A DNA stretch of 29,026 nt from positions 1 through 29,026 of the forward strand of contig JABYQR010000477.1 in NCBI GenBank assembly GCA_022592445.1, written 5' to 3'. A program made the position numbers and the translations under genes. Shown piece after piece: positions 1-9,857 of the stretch. The notes under the pieces were generated by a model. That model had not been told where the DNA came from. It did not search any database and saw only the letters and a list, made by a program, of their open reading frames with translations. Source of the stretch: Cytidiella melzeri. Its lineage: Eukaryota; Basidiomycota; Agaricomycetes; Polyporales; Irpicaceae. Position 1 is the stretch's first letter. Every line of letters starts with the position of its first letter.

Positions 1-60
1 TTGACCAGTACGTTGTATTGGCCCAAACCTTTGATCTTACATTTCACTTCGTGGTTGTAG

Positions 61-736
61 TGCCCAAGGATGTACACATTTGTTGCTGCATACCCAAGTC
101 TTTCTTTGAAGCTTGCCGAGAGCTACGCGAGCAAGGTTGTCCTTGTCTCTACACAGAGAAGGACCTGGAAGCCATTGTTTCCTATGTCTCACGACGTTCC
201 CACTACCATCCTCTCAGGACCAGACCCCCAGCCTTTGACCACAAAACATTTGCTTGTGACAACAGATCCATCAAGGAATGTGCACACATGGAACACGCAC
301 AAACACTGTCCAACCACATTGAGAAACCATCTCTCAAGGATCACATTGCTTGGGCACCTGCACCTCCTTGACCAGATGTGCAAAAACCTGTGATGCTCGA
401 CTTCCACAAGTTCTCAATCAAGGATCAAGTCGGCATCCTCAAGCCAAATATTGAGGCCACCACCAGAAACCTCAAGATCCTCATCAAACTTACCTGTGAC
501 CGCAACAACTCACAGGTTAGATCAGTCCTGTTCCTCAACGACAAACTTCTGTACCTCACAGAACATACAGAGGAATACTCTCCATGCGCACGCCTGCCCA
601 GCTCAAAGCACTGAAATGGGGCTTGCAGTCAGTAGGACAAATCAACTTCACATAGTTGTGCAAGAGGTTGACAGATGTTACAAGTTGAGTTGCATTTGTA
701 GCAGACAGAGAATATTTTGAGAAACTTCCTTTCTAG
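61..736 (+). pseudogene. Decayed ORF1 of a Ty3/chromovirus element
   Basis: This is a degenerate copy of the protein encoded intact at 27288-28045. Matching blocks occur in the same order although the frame shifts: YTEKDLEAIVSYVSRR (intact copy YTEKELKAIASYVGRR), then a block starting KPVMLDFHK (KPTLIDFHK), then LKWGLQSVGQI (LDWGLKAIGKV), then the end, ADREYF (ADEYF), followed by two TAG codons at 734-739. The coding match begins at TGCCCAAG just after an AG at 59-60, as in the intact copy, so position 61 is probably the first base after a leader intron whose donor lies outside the window. Function is unknown; position between LTR and gag suggests an element-specific accessory protein. At least two frameshifts make it non-functional. 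Confidence 0.7.
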
Positions 737-739
737 TAG

Positions 740-2297
740 ACAGCAATCATTGAGTGCAATAATTTACTACACATCTTTGACACCAACAATCTCCAGGATT
801 CTCACGACAACAAAGAAGATCACACATACATAGAAGTCTGCAACAAACAACCATGCCCAAATTGAAGTCAAAAGTTTACACCGGTATCTTGCCACTTTAG
901 AGAAGGACAACGATACTCTGGTTACGTACCCTGTGATCACAGTCAAATCCCGTTGATTTTCAAAGTTCTTAGAGAAGTTGAAGTTCTAGGAGAACCAGAA
1001 CTTGATACAAGTGCAGTCACACCAGTTTTACCGGAAATGACCACTGCTGTCCCTGTCCCTGTCCCTGAATCCATACCGGAAATCTCACCAGTGACCCCTG
1101 AATTACCCACAGTTGCCACCACCAATCCCGTACCTGTCACAATGGCAACACCCCCAGTAGATCCCGCCCTGATTGCAGTTATTATAGCTGCACTTGTGCA
1201 AGCAATGCCGAGGCCGCAAGTCACGGTCAACAATAACAATTCTAAGCCCAATAGGTACAAGGGCGAACATGGCCGTGACTTAGAGCGATTCCTGTCACAA
1301 TGCGAGGCTTACTGGGTGACCGCCAGTATTACCGAAGAAAAGACCAAGGTCCTGACAGCAATCTACCGGCTGTCAGAAAAGGCTGCCCAATGGGCAATAC
1401 CGGCCACGGACCACATGGCTGACAACAATGGTGATTTGCCGGCCAACCTCGATACATGGGCAAAGTTTGAGACCGAGCTCAAAAAGTACTTTGGCAATGC
1501 AACGCCCAAAGATACTGCCATCCGTGAGTTGGAAAAGCTCTGTGGAGCAGAGAAAAAGGAGAAGAATGCACGTGACGTAGGTACTTACATCACCAATTTC
1601 CAATCCTACGTGGGGCGCATTAATGGGTGGAGCGACAAGGACAAGGAGATCCAATTCATCAAGGGTCTCCCCAAGTACATTCATGGGCGACTGGCAACAG
1701 CTGAATCACCTCCAGCCAATTACCAAGGCTGGATTGATAGGTCCCTGAAGATGGCGGCAGCATATGCCCCCATCAGAGAAACAACGGAGAAGAAAGTTCT
1801 GTCTGTTCCCTTGTCAACTACGTCGAGACCTATCCAGTCTTAGCTCAGGTTTACTCCGGCTCCCCACCCTTCCAATGGTCCAGTTCCATATGGAAGTTGA
1901 CACCTCCAAAATGCAACAAGGTTGGCGGTGCTACAACTGCCAAAAGCTTACCACCGACCCTAGTCAAATTGCTCGCACGTGCACAAAACCGGCAGTCCCA
2001 CGTCCACCACCTCGAGGAACCCGTGTGTCTGCTACCAATGGCAAAGTATCTTCTTCTCAGGCCAAAAAAAAGAAGCCTGAGAAAGAAGAAGCATCAAGCT
2101 CATCGGAAGTGTCAGAACCCAAGGTCTTCCAAACCGCTGCTTCTCAACGCGGGCAAGCTAGCGTACAACCAGACAGAGACCTGTTGAAACGTATCCGTGA
2201 ATGTGCTCTTCAAGAGATTGAGGTGGCAGAAGCACTTGCCAAAGTCAAGAAACTCGGACTTTGTCTTCTTAGCTGGGGACTCGAAGAGTGGAACGTG
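740..2297 (+). pseudogene. gag: Ty3/chromovirus gag relic (capsid plus damaged zinc knuckle)
   Basis: Gag forms the virus-like particle of the retrotransposon. The frame is open from 740 to 1843 apart from one TGA at 863-865; the first ATG in it is at 1037. A Pro/Val-rich N-terminus is followed by a Retrotrans_gag-type capsid region (about 1250-1790, from NRYKGEHGRDLERF through FIKGLPKYIHGRL). The frame is lost near 1888, after which the next frame continues MEVDTSK and a knuckle-like CYNCQ...ARTC in which the expected His is missing, then a Lys/Ser-rich stretch. The N-terminal linker 740-950 matches the same interval of the second element (see 28046). Coding match stops at about 2297, where a foreign LTR begins. 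Confidence 0.8.
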
Positions 2298-2705
2298 GTA
2301 ATGGCTTTTCAGCTCCGGCTCACGGACTAGTAGTTACCGGACTCTCTTTTGTTTTCCGTATATGGTTGCTCTATTGTTCTTTCTTCACGCGGACACATCT
2401 GTATCACAGATTTTATTTTCCTTTTTGGGTCGCCTGAGGGCTCTGTCTTATATACCTTCACCCTCGCTCCTGACACTCCATTGTGCTCTTTCTCTTTCGC
2501 ACCTGGAGTGAGTATTCTTTGTTGTCCCTCACATATGCAATATGCTCACAGCCTGTACCTGTAGTTAACTCGCTCTGCTCGTGTGTCTTAGGTACAGTCA
2601 TTATGCTAATCGTGCTCTTTCTCTTTTGCACCTGGATTAACTTGCTCTGCTCGTGTGTCTTAGGTTCTTACGACAGCAAGTGGGATTACGACTGCGCATC
2701 ACATT
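2298..2705 (+). repeat. Solo copia-type LTR inserted in the Ty3 element
   Basis: The stretch lines up along its length with the 3' LTR of the copia element at 6231-6626: the left end TAATGGCTTTT, the CACGCGGACAC block, a TATA box (TATATA, 2449-2454), GTGCTCTTTCTC...CACCTGGA, and the right end TGCGCATCACA. By eye the match is roughly 70-75 percent, so it is a relative rather than the partner LTR. No internal copia sequence is attached, hence solo. It replaces the protease-RT-RNase H part of the surrounding Ty3 element. End positions are uncertain by about 10 bases and no target-site duplication is evident. Confidence 0.75.
2508..2564 (+). other. Intron-like segment in solo copia LTR
   Basis: A 57-nt segment starts GTGAGT and ends ACCTGTAG. 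Removing it joins CACCTGGA to TTAACTCG, which is the sequence found uninterrupted 130 bases downstream (junction 2636/2637). The segment is therefore the only difference, apart from a few point changes, between two tandem units at about 2479-2596 and 2610-2668. Confidence 0.7.
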
Positions 2706-2711
2706 GCTGCC

Positions 2712-4126
2712 TCTAGACGTGTTAAATACATTTGACCGTCTTTACGTGGCAAATGGATTGTTATTGTTCTGGGGAAAGGTTTATTTCCCTAAAGATAACG
2801 AGATACAAAAAGAACTAGTTTGGAGACATCATGACTTACCCACCGCTGGACATCTGGGCAGGTACAAAAAACTGGAGCTACTTTCTCGGAACTACTGGTA
2901 GCCCAGCATGACATGCTTTGTCAACGATTACGTAGACACGTGTGACACCTGTCAAAGAACCAAAGCGTACCCCGCCCCACCACGTACTCCGCGCAATCCA
3001 CTAGATCCACCCAACGCCCCATGGGATAGTGTCACCACGGATCTCATTGTCAAACTACCGCCATGTAAAAGATATAATTCCATCACAGTTGTGATTGACC
3101 AAACAACAGTGCAGGTGCATTGCTACCCATCACGGGAAAGCATGAAAACTCCTGAACACATGCAGGATTATATTGCAAACGTGTTTTGACTCCACGGTGT
3201 ACCTCACCAGATGATCTCAGACAGCGTATCAGTGTTTGCGTCCAAGTTTCTCTGTACTATTCATGATGCACTCGGATTAAAGTTGTCCATGTCCACTGCA
3301 TATCATCCTCAGACAGACGGTAAAACCAAACATATGAATCAAGAGATAGAACAGTATCTATGAGTGTTCTGTTCCTTCCAACAGGATGATTGGGTAGACT
3401 GGCTGCCAATTGCGGAGTTTGCACTCAATAGCTGGGTACACGCGTCCACTGGGAAGGCTCCCTTCAGATTGATCTATGAGTATCTACCAGAATTCCAGGT
3501 GCCTTTGAACCCAGTGTCAAATGTTCCCACAGCAGATGATGTCTTTGAGCACTACGAGAAGCCCAAGAAGACACTAAAGCTGCATTACAACTTACAGCAG
3601 AACACATGAAACAGTTCTACAATTACAGTGTTGCAAAGGTCCACAGTTTAAAGTTGGTGACAAAGTCTACGTGGAACGCAAAAAACATCCAAAGGAACAG
3701 CCGGTGGCAAAGCTAGCACCAAAACGAGATGGTCCCTATGAGATCTTAGAAAAGATTGGGGATTTGAACTACCGGGTTAAACTCGCCATTCGAGACAAGC
3801 ACCACCTGGTGTTCCATGTGGATAGGTTGCAAACAGCCAAGACGGCAAGTTTGGTCCCTAACCAAAAATCTCCTGAACCCGAGCCAATTGTGGTTGACAA
3901 AGAAGAAGAGTACGAGGTAGAACAGATTCTTGATTCACAGATCTTCAGGCAAAAGAAGAAGTTTCAGTATTGTGTCAAGTGGAAAGAATACCCAGAATCA
4001 GAAAATTCCTGGGGACCAACAACCAATGTCACTCATGCAGATGAAGCTGTTAAAGACTTCCACAGACAACACCCAGGAGCTCCACAACCAATTGCTGCAT
4101 TTTTATTCTTGGCAATGAATTTCTGA
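2712..4126 (+). pseudogene. pol: Ty3/chromovirus integrase with C-terminal chromodomain, broken
   Basis: The integrase inserts element cDNA into the genome; the chromodomain steers it to chromatin. In order: an H2C2 zinc-binding domain (HHDLPTAGHLG, then CDTCQRTK), the catalytic core (first Asp in TTDLIVKLP, second in ISDSVSVFA, Glu in NQEIEQYL), a GPY-type region (KRDGPYEILEKIGDLNYRVKL is close to the family consensus), and a chromodomain (EEYEVEQILDS ... YCVKWKEYPESENSW). Stops interrupt it at 2899-2901 (TAG for Trp), 3187-3189 and 3361-3363 (both TGA where the family has Arg), and the frame shifts between 3600 and 3660. Protease, reverse transcriptase and RNase H are absent upstream. The element cannot move by itself. 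Confidence 0.9.
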
Positions 4127-4244
4127 CCAATCAATGAGAATTTTGAGAAATTACCTTCAGAAACCTTACAACGCGTATTGTTGTGGGAAGACGGAAAAGA
4201 CTCAACTCCTGCCTTCCGGAGAGAAGGCCTTTAGGAGGGGGTAA

Positions 4245-4750
4245 TGTCACGAACATGCACACTTTTTCCCTTTCTTTTCCATTTTACTTTCCTTATCTTA
4301 TCTTATCAATGGCACATGGCTCCTGCATATGACAGACTGGTCACATGATCATAGAAGGTGCTGGAACATTGTAGAACATTGCACCATAGCACACCATATG
4401 TTCCCAAGGCAGTGTTAGGAGTACAGACCTGGTACCAGGGGTCCTTGTCTGAGATGTATATAAACTCACCCTGTAGCTCCCTAAAGACCTCAGATTCTAC
4501 CTCCTGGTCTTTAGCTCACCGTTGGCTGATCCCTCGTCATTGTGTCTCCACTCCTTCTCATCACATACATCCCTGTTGTCATTGTCTGCGCGAGCTAGCT
4601 CATTGTTCCTCCATCCCCGTTGTCACTCCCTCGCTCTGTATAAAGTTTGGTTGTGTTCTTGACACCTCTGTACTACATAGCTGGTAGTCAGAATACTAAC
4701 TTGGTCTTTACTGGGCTAGCAACTTGAACAAAGTCTGATAGCTGGTGAAA
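4245..4750 (+). repeat. 3' LTR of the Ty3 element, with polypurine tract
   Basis: A polypurine tract (AGGAGGGGG, 4233-4241) lies 100 bases after the pol stop and is followed by TAATGTCACGAAC. The second Ty3 element starts its LTR with the same AATGTCAC at 26422, which supports a left LTR edge at TGTCAC (4245). A TATA box (TATATAA, 4457-4463) sits in the expected promoter position. The right edge is not clear; I place it near 4750, before the antisense scrap. The 5' LTR is outside the window. Confidence 0.7.
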
Positions 4751-4844
4751 GCATTGTGCTCTACGCCTGCCACCACCTCCTTGTTGTTTTCCACTTTGTG
4801 TCCCGGTTTGTCACGTTGAGCCCCGTCTCCGTGTCACGCGGGAG

Positions 4845-5012
4845 CAAATTGGCAGAAGTGAATAGCCCCAGTCTCCCATGCGTGAAGCAAGGTGTTGAGT
4901 TCAACGCAGGAGCCAATGTTGCCTGGAGCTGTGAGCGTCTTCAAGGGCCAGTTCTCAACCACAATGCCAAACTTCTTGGTGATATAGACATTGAAGTCGC
5001 CATAGTACATTC
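4845..5012 (-). pseudogene. Antisense scrap of an unidentified protein-coding gene
   Basis: On the minus strand the stretch reads as a natural-looking protein segment, including FGIVVENWPLK, APGNIGS and ELNTLLHAWETGA. The plus strand here is open in frame with the copia reverse transcriptase that follows, but has no RT similarity. The simplest reading is that a piece of another gene, in opposite orientation, separates the Ty3 LTR from a 5'-truncated copia element. I do not recognise the family with certainty and have no conserved catalytic motif to go on. Confidence 0.4.
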
Positions 5013-5019
5013 GAGCAAT

Positions 5020-6183
5020 CTTGTCTGGGAGGAGGTTTATATGGAGCAACCTGAAGGCTTCGAGGTGGCCGAAGGCAAAGTATGTCGCCTTTGGAAAGCA
5101 ATCTATGGCCTCAAGCAAGCAGGACGCCAATGGTTCCTCACGCTAAAGGCATGCCTCGAACAACTTGGATTCACCTGTCATGACACTGGTGGCGTCTCTA
5201 TTTTTGTTTGTCGACGAGGGGGAGACCTCGAAATTCTCGTTGTTTACGTCGACAATCTTACCATGATGGGCAACAGCATCACTCTGCTGAAGGAAACAAA
5301 GACCGCGCTCCGCTCGCACTTCAAACTCAAGGACTTGGGGGAACTCAAGCACTATCTCGCTATCCGCGTCACTAGGGATAGGGGGAGCCGCCGCATATAC
5401 CTGGACCAGGAGGTATACATCAAAAATGTTCTCAAGCGCTTCAGACACGAGGACACAAATCCTGTGTCAACACCTCTCCCAACAGGTATCAAGTTGAAAA
5501 AGAACGAAGAGGATCCTTCACAATGCGATCCAAAACTCATTCATGAATACCACAGTCTTCTTGGCTCCCTTATGTATTCCATGCTTGGTACTCGCCCTGA
5601 TATTGCTTTTGCAGTTGCTCGGCTTTGTCAATATCAGTCAAACCCCACGCAGTCTCATCTCAAGGCTGCAAAACACGTCCTTCGCTACCTCCGTGGCACA
5701 TCCTCCCTCCGACTCTGTCTAGGCCACAGTGACACTCGAGAAGATCAACTTGTTGGATACACCAACACTGATTTTGCCAGCGACACCAACAACTCTCTCT
5801 CAACCTCAGGCTGGGCCTTCTTCCTCGGCAATGGAGCTGTATGCTGGTCATCTCGCAAGCAGCAGTCCGTTGCCAAATCCACCTTCGACTCTGAGTACTA
5901 CGCAGCACACAAAGCCTGCAAACAACTCAAATGGCTGAATGACTTGGCAGACCAAATTGACATCCCTCTCAACCTTCCTATCACGGTTTATTGCGACAAC
6001 AAGAGTGCTGTTGATGCTTCAAAATCTCCAAATGTCAAACACCGCTCAAAACATACCCGAGTCAAGGCGCACGCAGTACACGAATGCTTCAAGGAAGGCC
6101 TCGTTGAACTGATTCGAATCCCTGGAACCGATAATCCTGCTGACATCTTTACAAAGCCACTTCCTCATGATGTTCACGCTTGA
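5020..6183 (+). pseudogene. pol: Ty1/copia reverse transcriptase-RNase H, 5'-truncated and mutated
   Basis: This is the C-terminal part of a copia polyprotein: reverse transcriptase from EEVYMEQPEGFE, with IYGLKQAGRQW, the active-site box, KHYLAIRVTR and LLGSLMYSMLGTRPDIAFAV, then RNase H with STSGWAFFLG, SEYYAAHKA, TVYCDNKSA and ADIFTKPLP, ending TGA at 6181-6183. The catalytic box reads YVDN instead of YVDD, and the first RNase H Asp block reads YTNTDFASD instead of the usual Y-S-D-A-D pattern, so both activities are probably lost. Gag, protease, integrase and the N-terminal part of RT are absent. The frame stays open upstream to about 4756 only because the antisense scrap happens to be open; there is no ATG there. 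Confidence 0.9.
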
Positions 6184-6230
6184 CATTGCAAGGCTCTTGG
6201 ACTCGTCCAGTTTGTCTTGCCGAGGGGGAG

Positions 6231-6626
6231 TAATGGACTTTTGCGGCGCTACTCATGGACTTCGCCCCTATCAGACACTCTTTTGTCTCCTGTCTCATGA
6301 CTCCTTTGTAGTATGATCACATATTTTGTGATATTTCATCACGCGGACACTGCCTCGTTGCCAGCTTCCTTGTAGTATATAACCTTTTCACCCTGGTTCT
6401 CTACTCCTCCATTGTGCTCTCATCTTCGCACCTGGAGTGAGTATTCCCCCCATTGCTCTTGCATTATGTTGTATGCTCATATGCCTGTTACCTAGTTAAC
6501 TTGTCTCCGTGTGTACTAGGTACATTCTATATTCATCATTGTGCTCTCATCTTCGCACCTGGATTAACTCGTCTCTGTGTGTACTAGGTCCCTACAGTCT
6601 GCAGTGGGTTTACGACAGCGCATCCA
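6231..6626 (+). repeat. Copia 3' LTR with polypurine tract
   Basis: The polypurine tract CGAGGGGGAG (6221-6230) follows the pol stop by 38 bases and marks the left LTR edge. Inside are CACGCGGACAC, a TATA box (TATATAA, 6376-6382), and about 30 bases later a tandem duplication (6410-6522 and 6537-6592). The right edge is near GCGCATCCA. It is related to the LTRs at 2298-2705 and about 21740-22160. Confidence 0.8.
6437..6495 (+). other. Intron-like segment in copia 3' LTR
   Basis: A 59-nt segment begins GTGAGT and ends ACCTAG. Without it, CACCTGGA joins TTAACTTG, which apart from one base is the sequence of the downstream tandem unit at 6556-6571. It lies just after the predicted transcription start, given the TATA box at 6376. 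Confidence 0.75.
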
Positions 6627-6779
6627 CCCTTGCCTAAGTGACTACGTTCTCTCAACTCGTCATTAAACAGTAGTCAACAAAGTCATGTTATTGGACATAT
6701 ATACGTGGCAAGATAGTTGTCATTCCTCCCACTGGGAGGCAAGTGAAGTGCAAGAAGACGGGTTACCATTGATTACCCG
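6627..6779. other. No gene seen between copia LTR and minus-strand gene relic
   Basis: I see only unassigned sequence here, including a short imperfect inverted repeat (ACGGGT ... ACCCGT, about 6757-6779). Confidence 0.4.
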
Positions 6780-8265
6780 TCAATCACGACGTGGAACAAA
6801 GCGAGAGCGCGTAGCATGATCAACAGGGATGTCAATCCAATGCCACATGAAGTGGGCCTCCTCTATGGTGGCCATGTGCGAGATAGCGAGCATGAACTCA
6901 TCTAGAGTGGTTAAGTTCAACCAGTCAGTGTGAGCACCAATAATGAACAATTTGGGGAACCCATACATGTCCACAAAGTTGTCGATTAGCGGCCAAGGGA
7001 GGAGACCCAATTTTCAGATGGCGCAGGTGTAATGAAGAGCGTAGCTCTGAAGTGACCCTTAAGATCACGCTTGTGAATGGATGACATATGATCAACTAGA
7101 AGGAAGCACAAATTTGCAAAAGAAGGAATTAGTGTTCTCAGATTATATGTGACCTTACAAGCATCATGTCGCTGCATCTTCACGCGCAGAGGGCTGCATT
7201 CACCATTGTTGTTGCTGGCCTCAGTACCGTGCACGGTACAAGCACCAGAGTGCTTGATTTTCTTGGTGCTCAACTTCTTGACCTTGCCATCGGTTGCATC
7301 ACGGCTGGAATTGCGAGAGGGAGTGTCCTGCAATGGAGCTGGTTGCCTGTTATGATGACTGGAAGCATTCAAGATTAGACCAGCTGACTGAGCTGCGGGG
7401 TGGGACAAACAACTGGGAAGCATGGCGGGGGATGGCGTAAAGTTGCTGTTCAATTGATCGTGAGCTTGTTTTGGCGTGGAAGGAGCGAATGGCGAGATGT
7501 TAATGTTGGAGACGCCAGTGACAAAGTCAGCCATGTCGGCTTCATAACACTCACACTCCTCTGCATTGTGGCCTCACAAAAGCATCCACTTCATAGCCTT
7601 AGCCATTGTTGGGCATGACTTGTACCATGGGTTTGCTGAGTTGACCGACAAAGGGATATGTGTCCGGCCTATGCAAACTTTGAATGAGCTGAATGTGTAA
7701 GCATACGTCAACAACATAACATTTCCCAGAGATGAACTTGACCTCTTCACGGCCGTTGCGTACGCCCCAGTATGTCCACTCTTTGGTTAGTGTATGCCTG
7801 CAGCTCTCTAGCTCGCAAAGCCTGTCAATTTGCACAATCTGCTGGCATGGCAGTAACCCAATGATCATTCAAAGGAACTCAGCAAGCTTGCGCACAGCTG
7901 CGAGCTTGAACCAATTTGGGCAGAAAAATGCCATGGGGAAAGCAGAGTCACCATTCAAGATCCTGAGACAAAGCCACCTATGTAGAAGCAGTGAGATCGT
8001 GCAAAAATCTGAAAATCAGTACATACTCAAAGTATGTGTGCATTCCGTTGTAATTGCTGTTGATATGGTCCACCAGTACAACAGTAAGCTCGCCTAGAGG
8101 AGTTTTCTTGCAAGGCTCAGGAATAATAAACTTGCCAGCGGTCATTGCTGTTGGTGCAAACGGTGTGTCAAGGTGCAATTGTTGAAGAATGAGAGTGCGA
8201 GATAGCGCTGCTGTGAGAGCCAAGCAGTTGCATTCAGACTTGTGTGAAGCACAAATCAATTCCAT
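6780..8265 (-). pseudogene. Decayed multi-exon gene of unknown family
   Basis: Coding-like segments run from 8265 down to 6780. The upstream exon (8265-8035) contains SHKSECNCLAL, resembling the last ligands of a MYND zinc finger, and LGELTVVLVDHINS. A GTATGT...CATAG intron (about 8034-7981) brings in WLCLRILNGDSAFP and FFCPNWFKLAAVRK; then RLCELESC, TKEWTYWGVRNGREEVKF; then EECECYEADMADFV; a GTAAGG...TTCTAG intron near 7155-7083 restores the frame exactly; the end is DMYGFPKLFIIGAHTDWLNL and RSRFVPRRD before TGA at 6780. Premature TGAs lie at 7869-7871 and 7574-7576 and a 1-base frameshift near 7010. Intron borders are preserved, so this is a DNA copy and not a retrocopy. Function unknown; the MYND suggestion is weak. 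Confidence 0.55.
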
Positions 8266-8660
8266 GCTCGCTTACTGCGTTGCCTTGTCCCTTCACTTTG
8301 CTCACATCCTTGTCCTCCCTTCACGGATATTCTATTACTGTTGTTCTTCTCCAATTTGCTTCTGGTAGAAGACATATAAATTAATAACATGCGAAAAGCT
8401 AGTATATTTAAAACAGGTAGTTCATGGCAAGTGAACAAGACTAAACTTGTGGCTACCGCTGATAAGCCCAGATTCCGCTGCACATGTAACGAGGCACAAG
8501 ACGGCTCAAACATTCACCAGAGCGACTTCTACAAGGCACCACGAGGGCAAGAGGCCATACGAGTATCAGTGCGAGAGATGAGGGTGTCCTTGCAAGCCAC
8601 GCAAACAGTCAGCTTGTCACGCCTGCCCTGCACTCAGGTCCTACACGAGGCAAACACCTG
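8266..8660 (-). pseudogene. Possible 5' exon remnant of the minus-strand gene
   Basis: On the minus strand there is a Cys-containing stretch (KLTVCVACKDTLISRTDTRM, then SCPRGAL) and further down QRNLGLSAVATSLVL. A CxxC this far upstream of the SHKSEC motif would suit the start of a MYND-type finger, but the frame is broken by several stops and exon borders cannot be fixed. It may instead be unrelated. Confidence 0.25.
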
Positions 8661-9160
8661 ACGAGCAGCAGCCGTTTATTTCCAACAGACAGACAACGGT
8701 GTTCTGATCAAACTGACAGATTTCCAATGGTGCAAGTCCGATCAAGAGTGCCATTTACGCATCAAGCCACACCGACCACCCTCGCGCAATGGATGCTCGA
8801 GCCCAGCGCTTCAGCTCGCAAGTGCCCTTGAATTTGCCTCTGTGTTTCCGTCACTCCCAAATAGCACCACTTGTTGCCCACAAAGAGTTGTCGTATTGGA
8901 TATACGAACTCGGATAAGCTAAAAAGGGCACTGCACTCAGTTTTGGCTGACTGTGGCCAGAAGAAACCTCTTCGCGATGTGCCTAGCCCAAGTTCTCTCG
9001 TGTGGTCTCACATTGCCTCGAGTGATGGTATAGACAATTCTCCAGTCATTTTATTTCAGACATAAGCTATTTAAACTACGGACTTTGTACTATGAGTAGC
9101 TCAGAATACAACCCCCCGAAATACCACCTAAAAACCTTCCCACTTCTCGTTTGCGCTTGC
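8661..9160. other. No supported gene
   Basis: Short open stretches exist (for example 8871-9065) but none has an ATG with a recognisable product, and neighbouring frames look equally random. A TATTTAAA-like box near 9067 could belong to the downstream Cys-rich ORF. Confidence 0.3.
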
Positions 9161-9242
9161 TTGCTTGCATCCGAGGCTAGAGTCACTGTGTTCTCATATA
9201 TCTCAACCATCCTATCCAACTCCTAAAAACATCGTCTTGTTT

Positions 9243-9857
9243 ATGCCAGTGTCAAGCTCGGTAACTGAACCTGCCGTTAACCACCCTTGCCACTACCATG
9301 GTCCACAAGAACCCGCACGTTGCCCTGAAAGAGCAGCAGACCTCCCCGGAAACTCACCATGCATTCTCTGTAACTCGCCAAACTCACCCATCACTGTCTT
9401 GTCGAGTTCCCCCACACCCGAGCCCCAGCAAGACAACAAGTCCGAACTCGAGTCCTACCAAGACTCCGAGATAGACTACAACAACCTGCCGCGCCACACT
9501 ATCGCTTGGCCCCACAAACGAATCAGGTTGATATCACTTCTGTTCAAGCTATACGAGGACCCCAACAACTTCCTCATCCAAAACACCCCAGGCCCAGCCC
9601 TGCTGCCGCAGCCTTGCAAAAAGTGTGTGCCTCGCGTCTATGCTATCGATCCACACCTTGACTGCAACCTGAGCACCCACTCCTACGACTGCCCGTACAA
9701 CCCCGAGTGCGAGACCAACATCATTGTGATACTACTGTCCCACGTCGCGCATCTTGTAGTTTGCGCGTGCGCTACCCACCCCAGCACGTTTGCTGTGATC
9801 TGCCAGCACAGAGAGTCCAAGTACATTGCAGGAAAGATTCCTGTTTCTGATCAGTAG
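9243..9857 (+). CDS. Cys-rich 204-aa protein of an unnamed repeat family
   Basis: The first ATG of the open frame is at 9243 and the stop TAG is at 9855-9857. The protein starts MPVSSSVTEP, has a Pro/Ser-rich acidic middle, and a Cys-rich C-terminal half: CILCNS, CKKCVPRVYAIDP, LDCNLSTH, CPYNPECE, VVCACATH, VICQHRES, suggesting metal binding. A diverged and frameshifted relative is on the other strand at 23742-24266 (CNTQSDHP, CNCPRV, HPDCWLSP, HECELVQF). Both are followed by similar non-coding DNA, so the protein probably belongs to a mobile or repeated unit. No known family is recognised. Whether it is expressed is unknown. Confidence 0.45.
   Translation: MPVSSSVTEPAVNHPCHYHGPQEPARCPERAADLPGNSPCILCNSPNSPITVLSSSPTPEPQQDNKSELESYQDSEIDYNNLPRHTIAWPHKRIRLISLLFKLYEDPNNFLIQNTPGPALLPQPCKKCVPRVYAIDPHLDCNLSTHSYDCPYNPECETNIIVILLSHVAHLVVCACATHPSTFAVICQHRESKYIAGKIPVSDQ

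Noticed and set aside
4756..5019. N-terminal extension of the copia RT frame as part of pol
   Set aside because: Starts at GTG, has no RT or integrase similarity, and the opposite strand explains it better.
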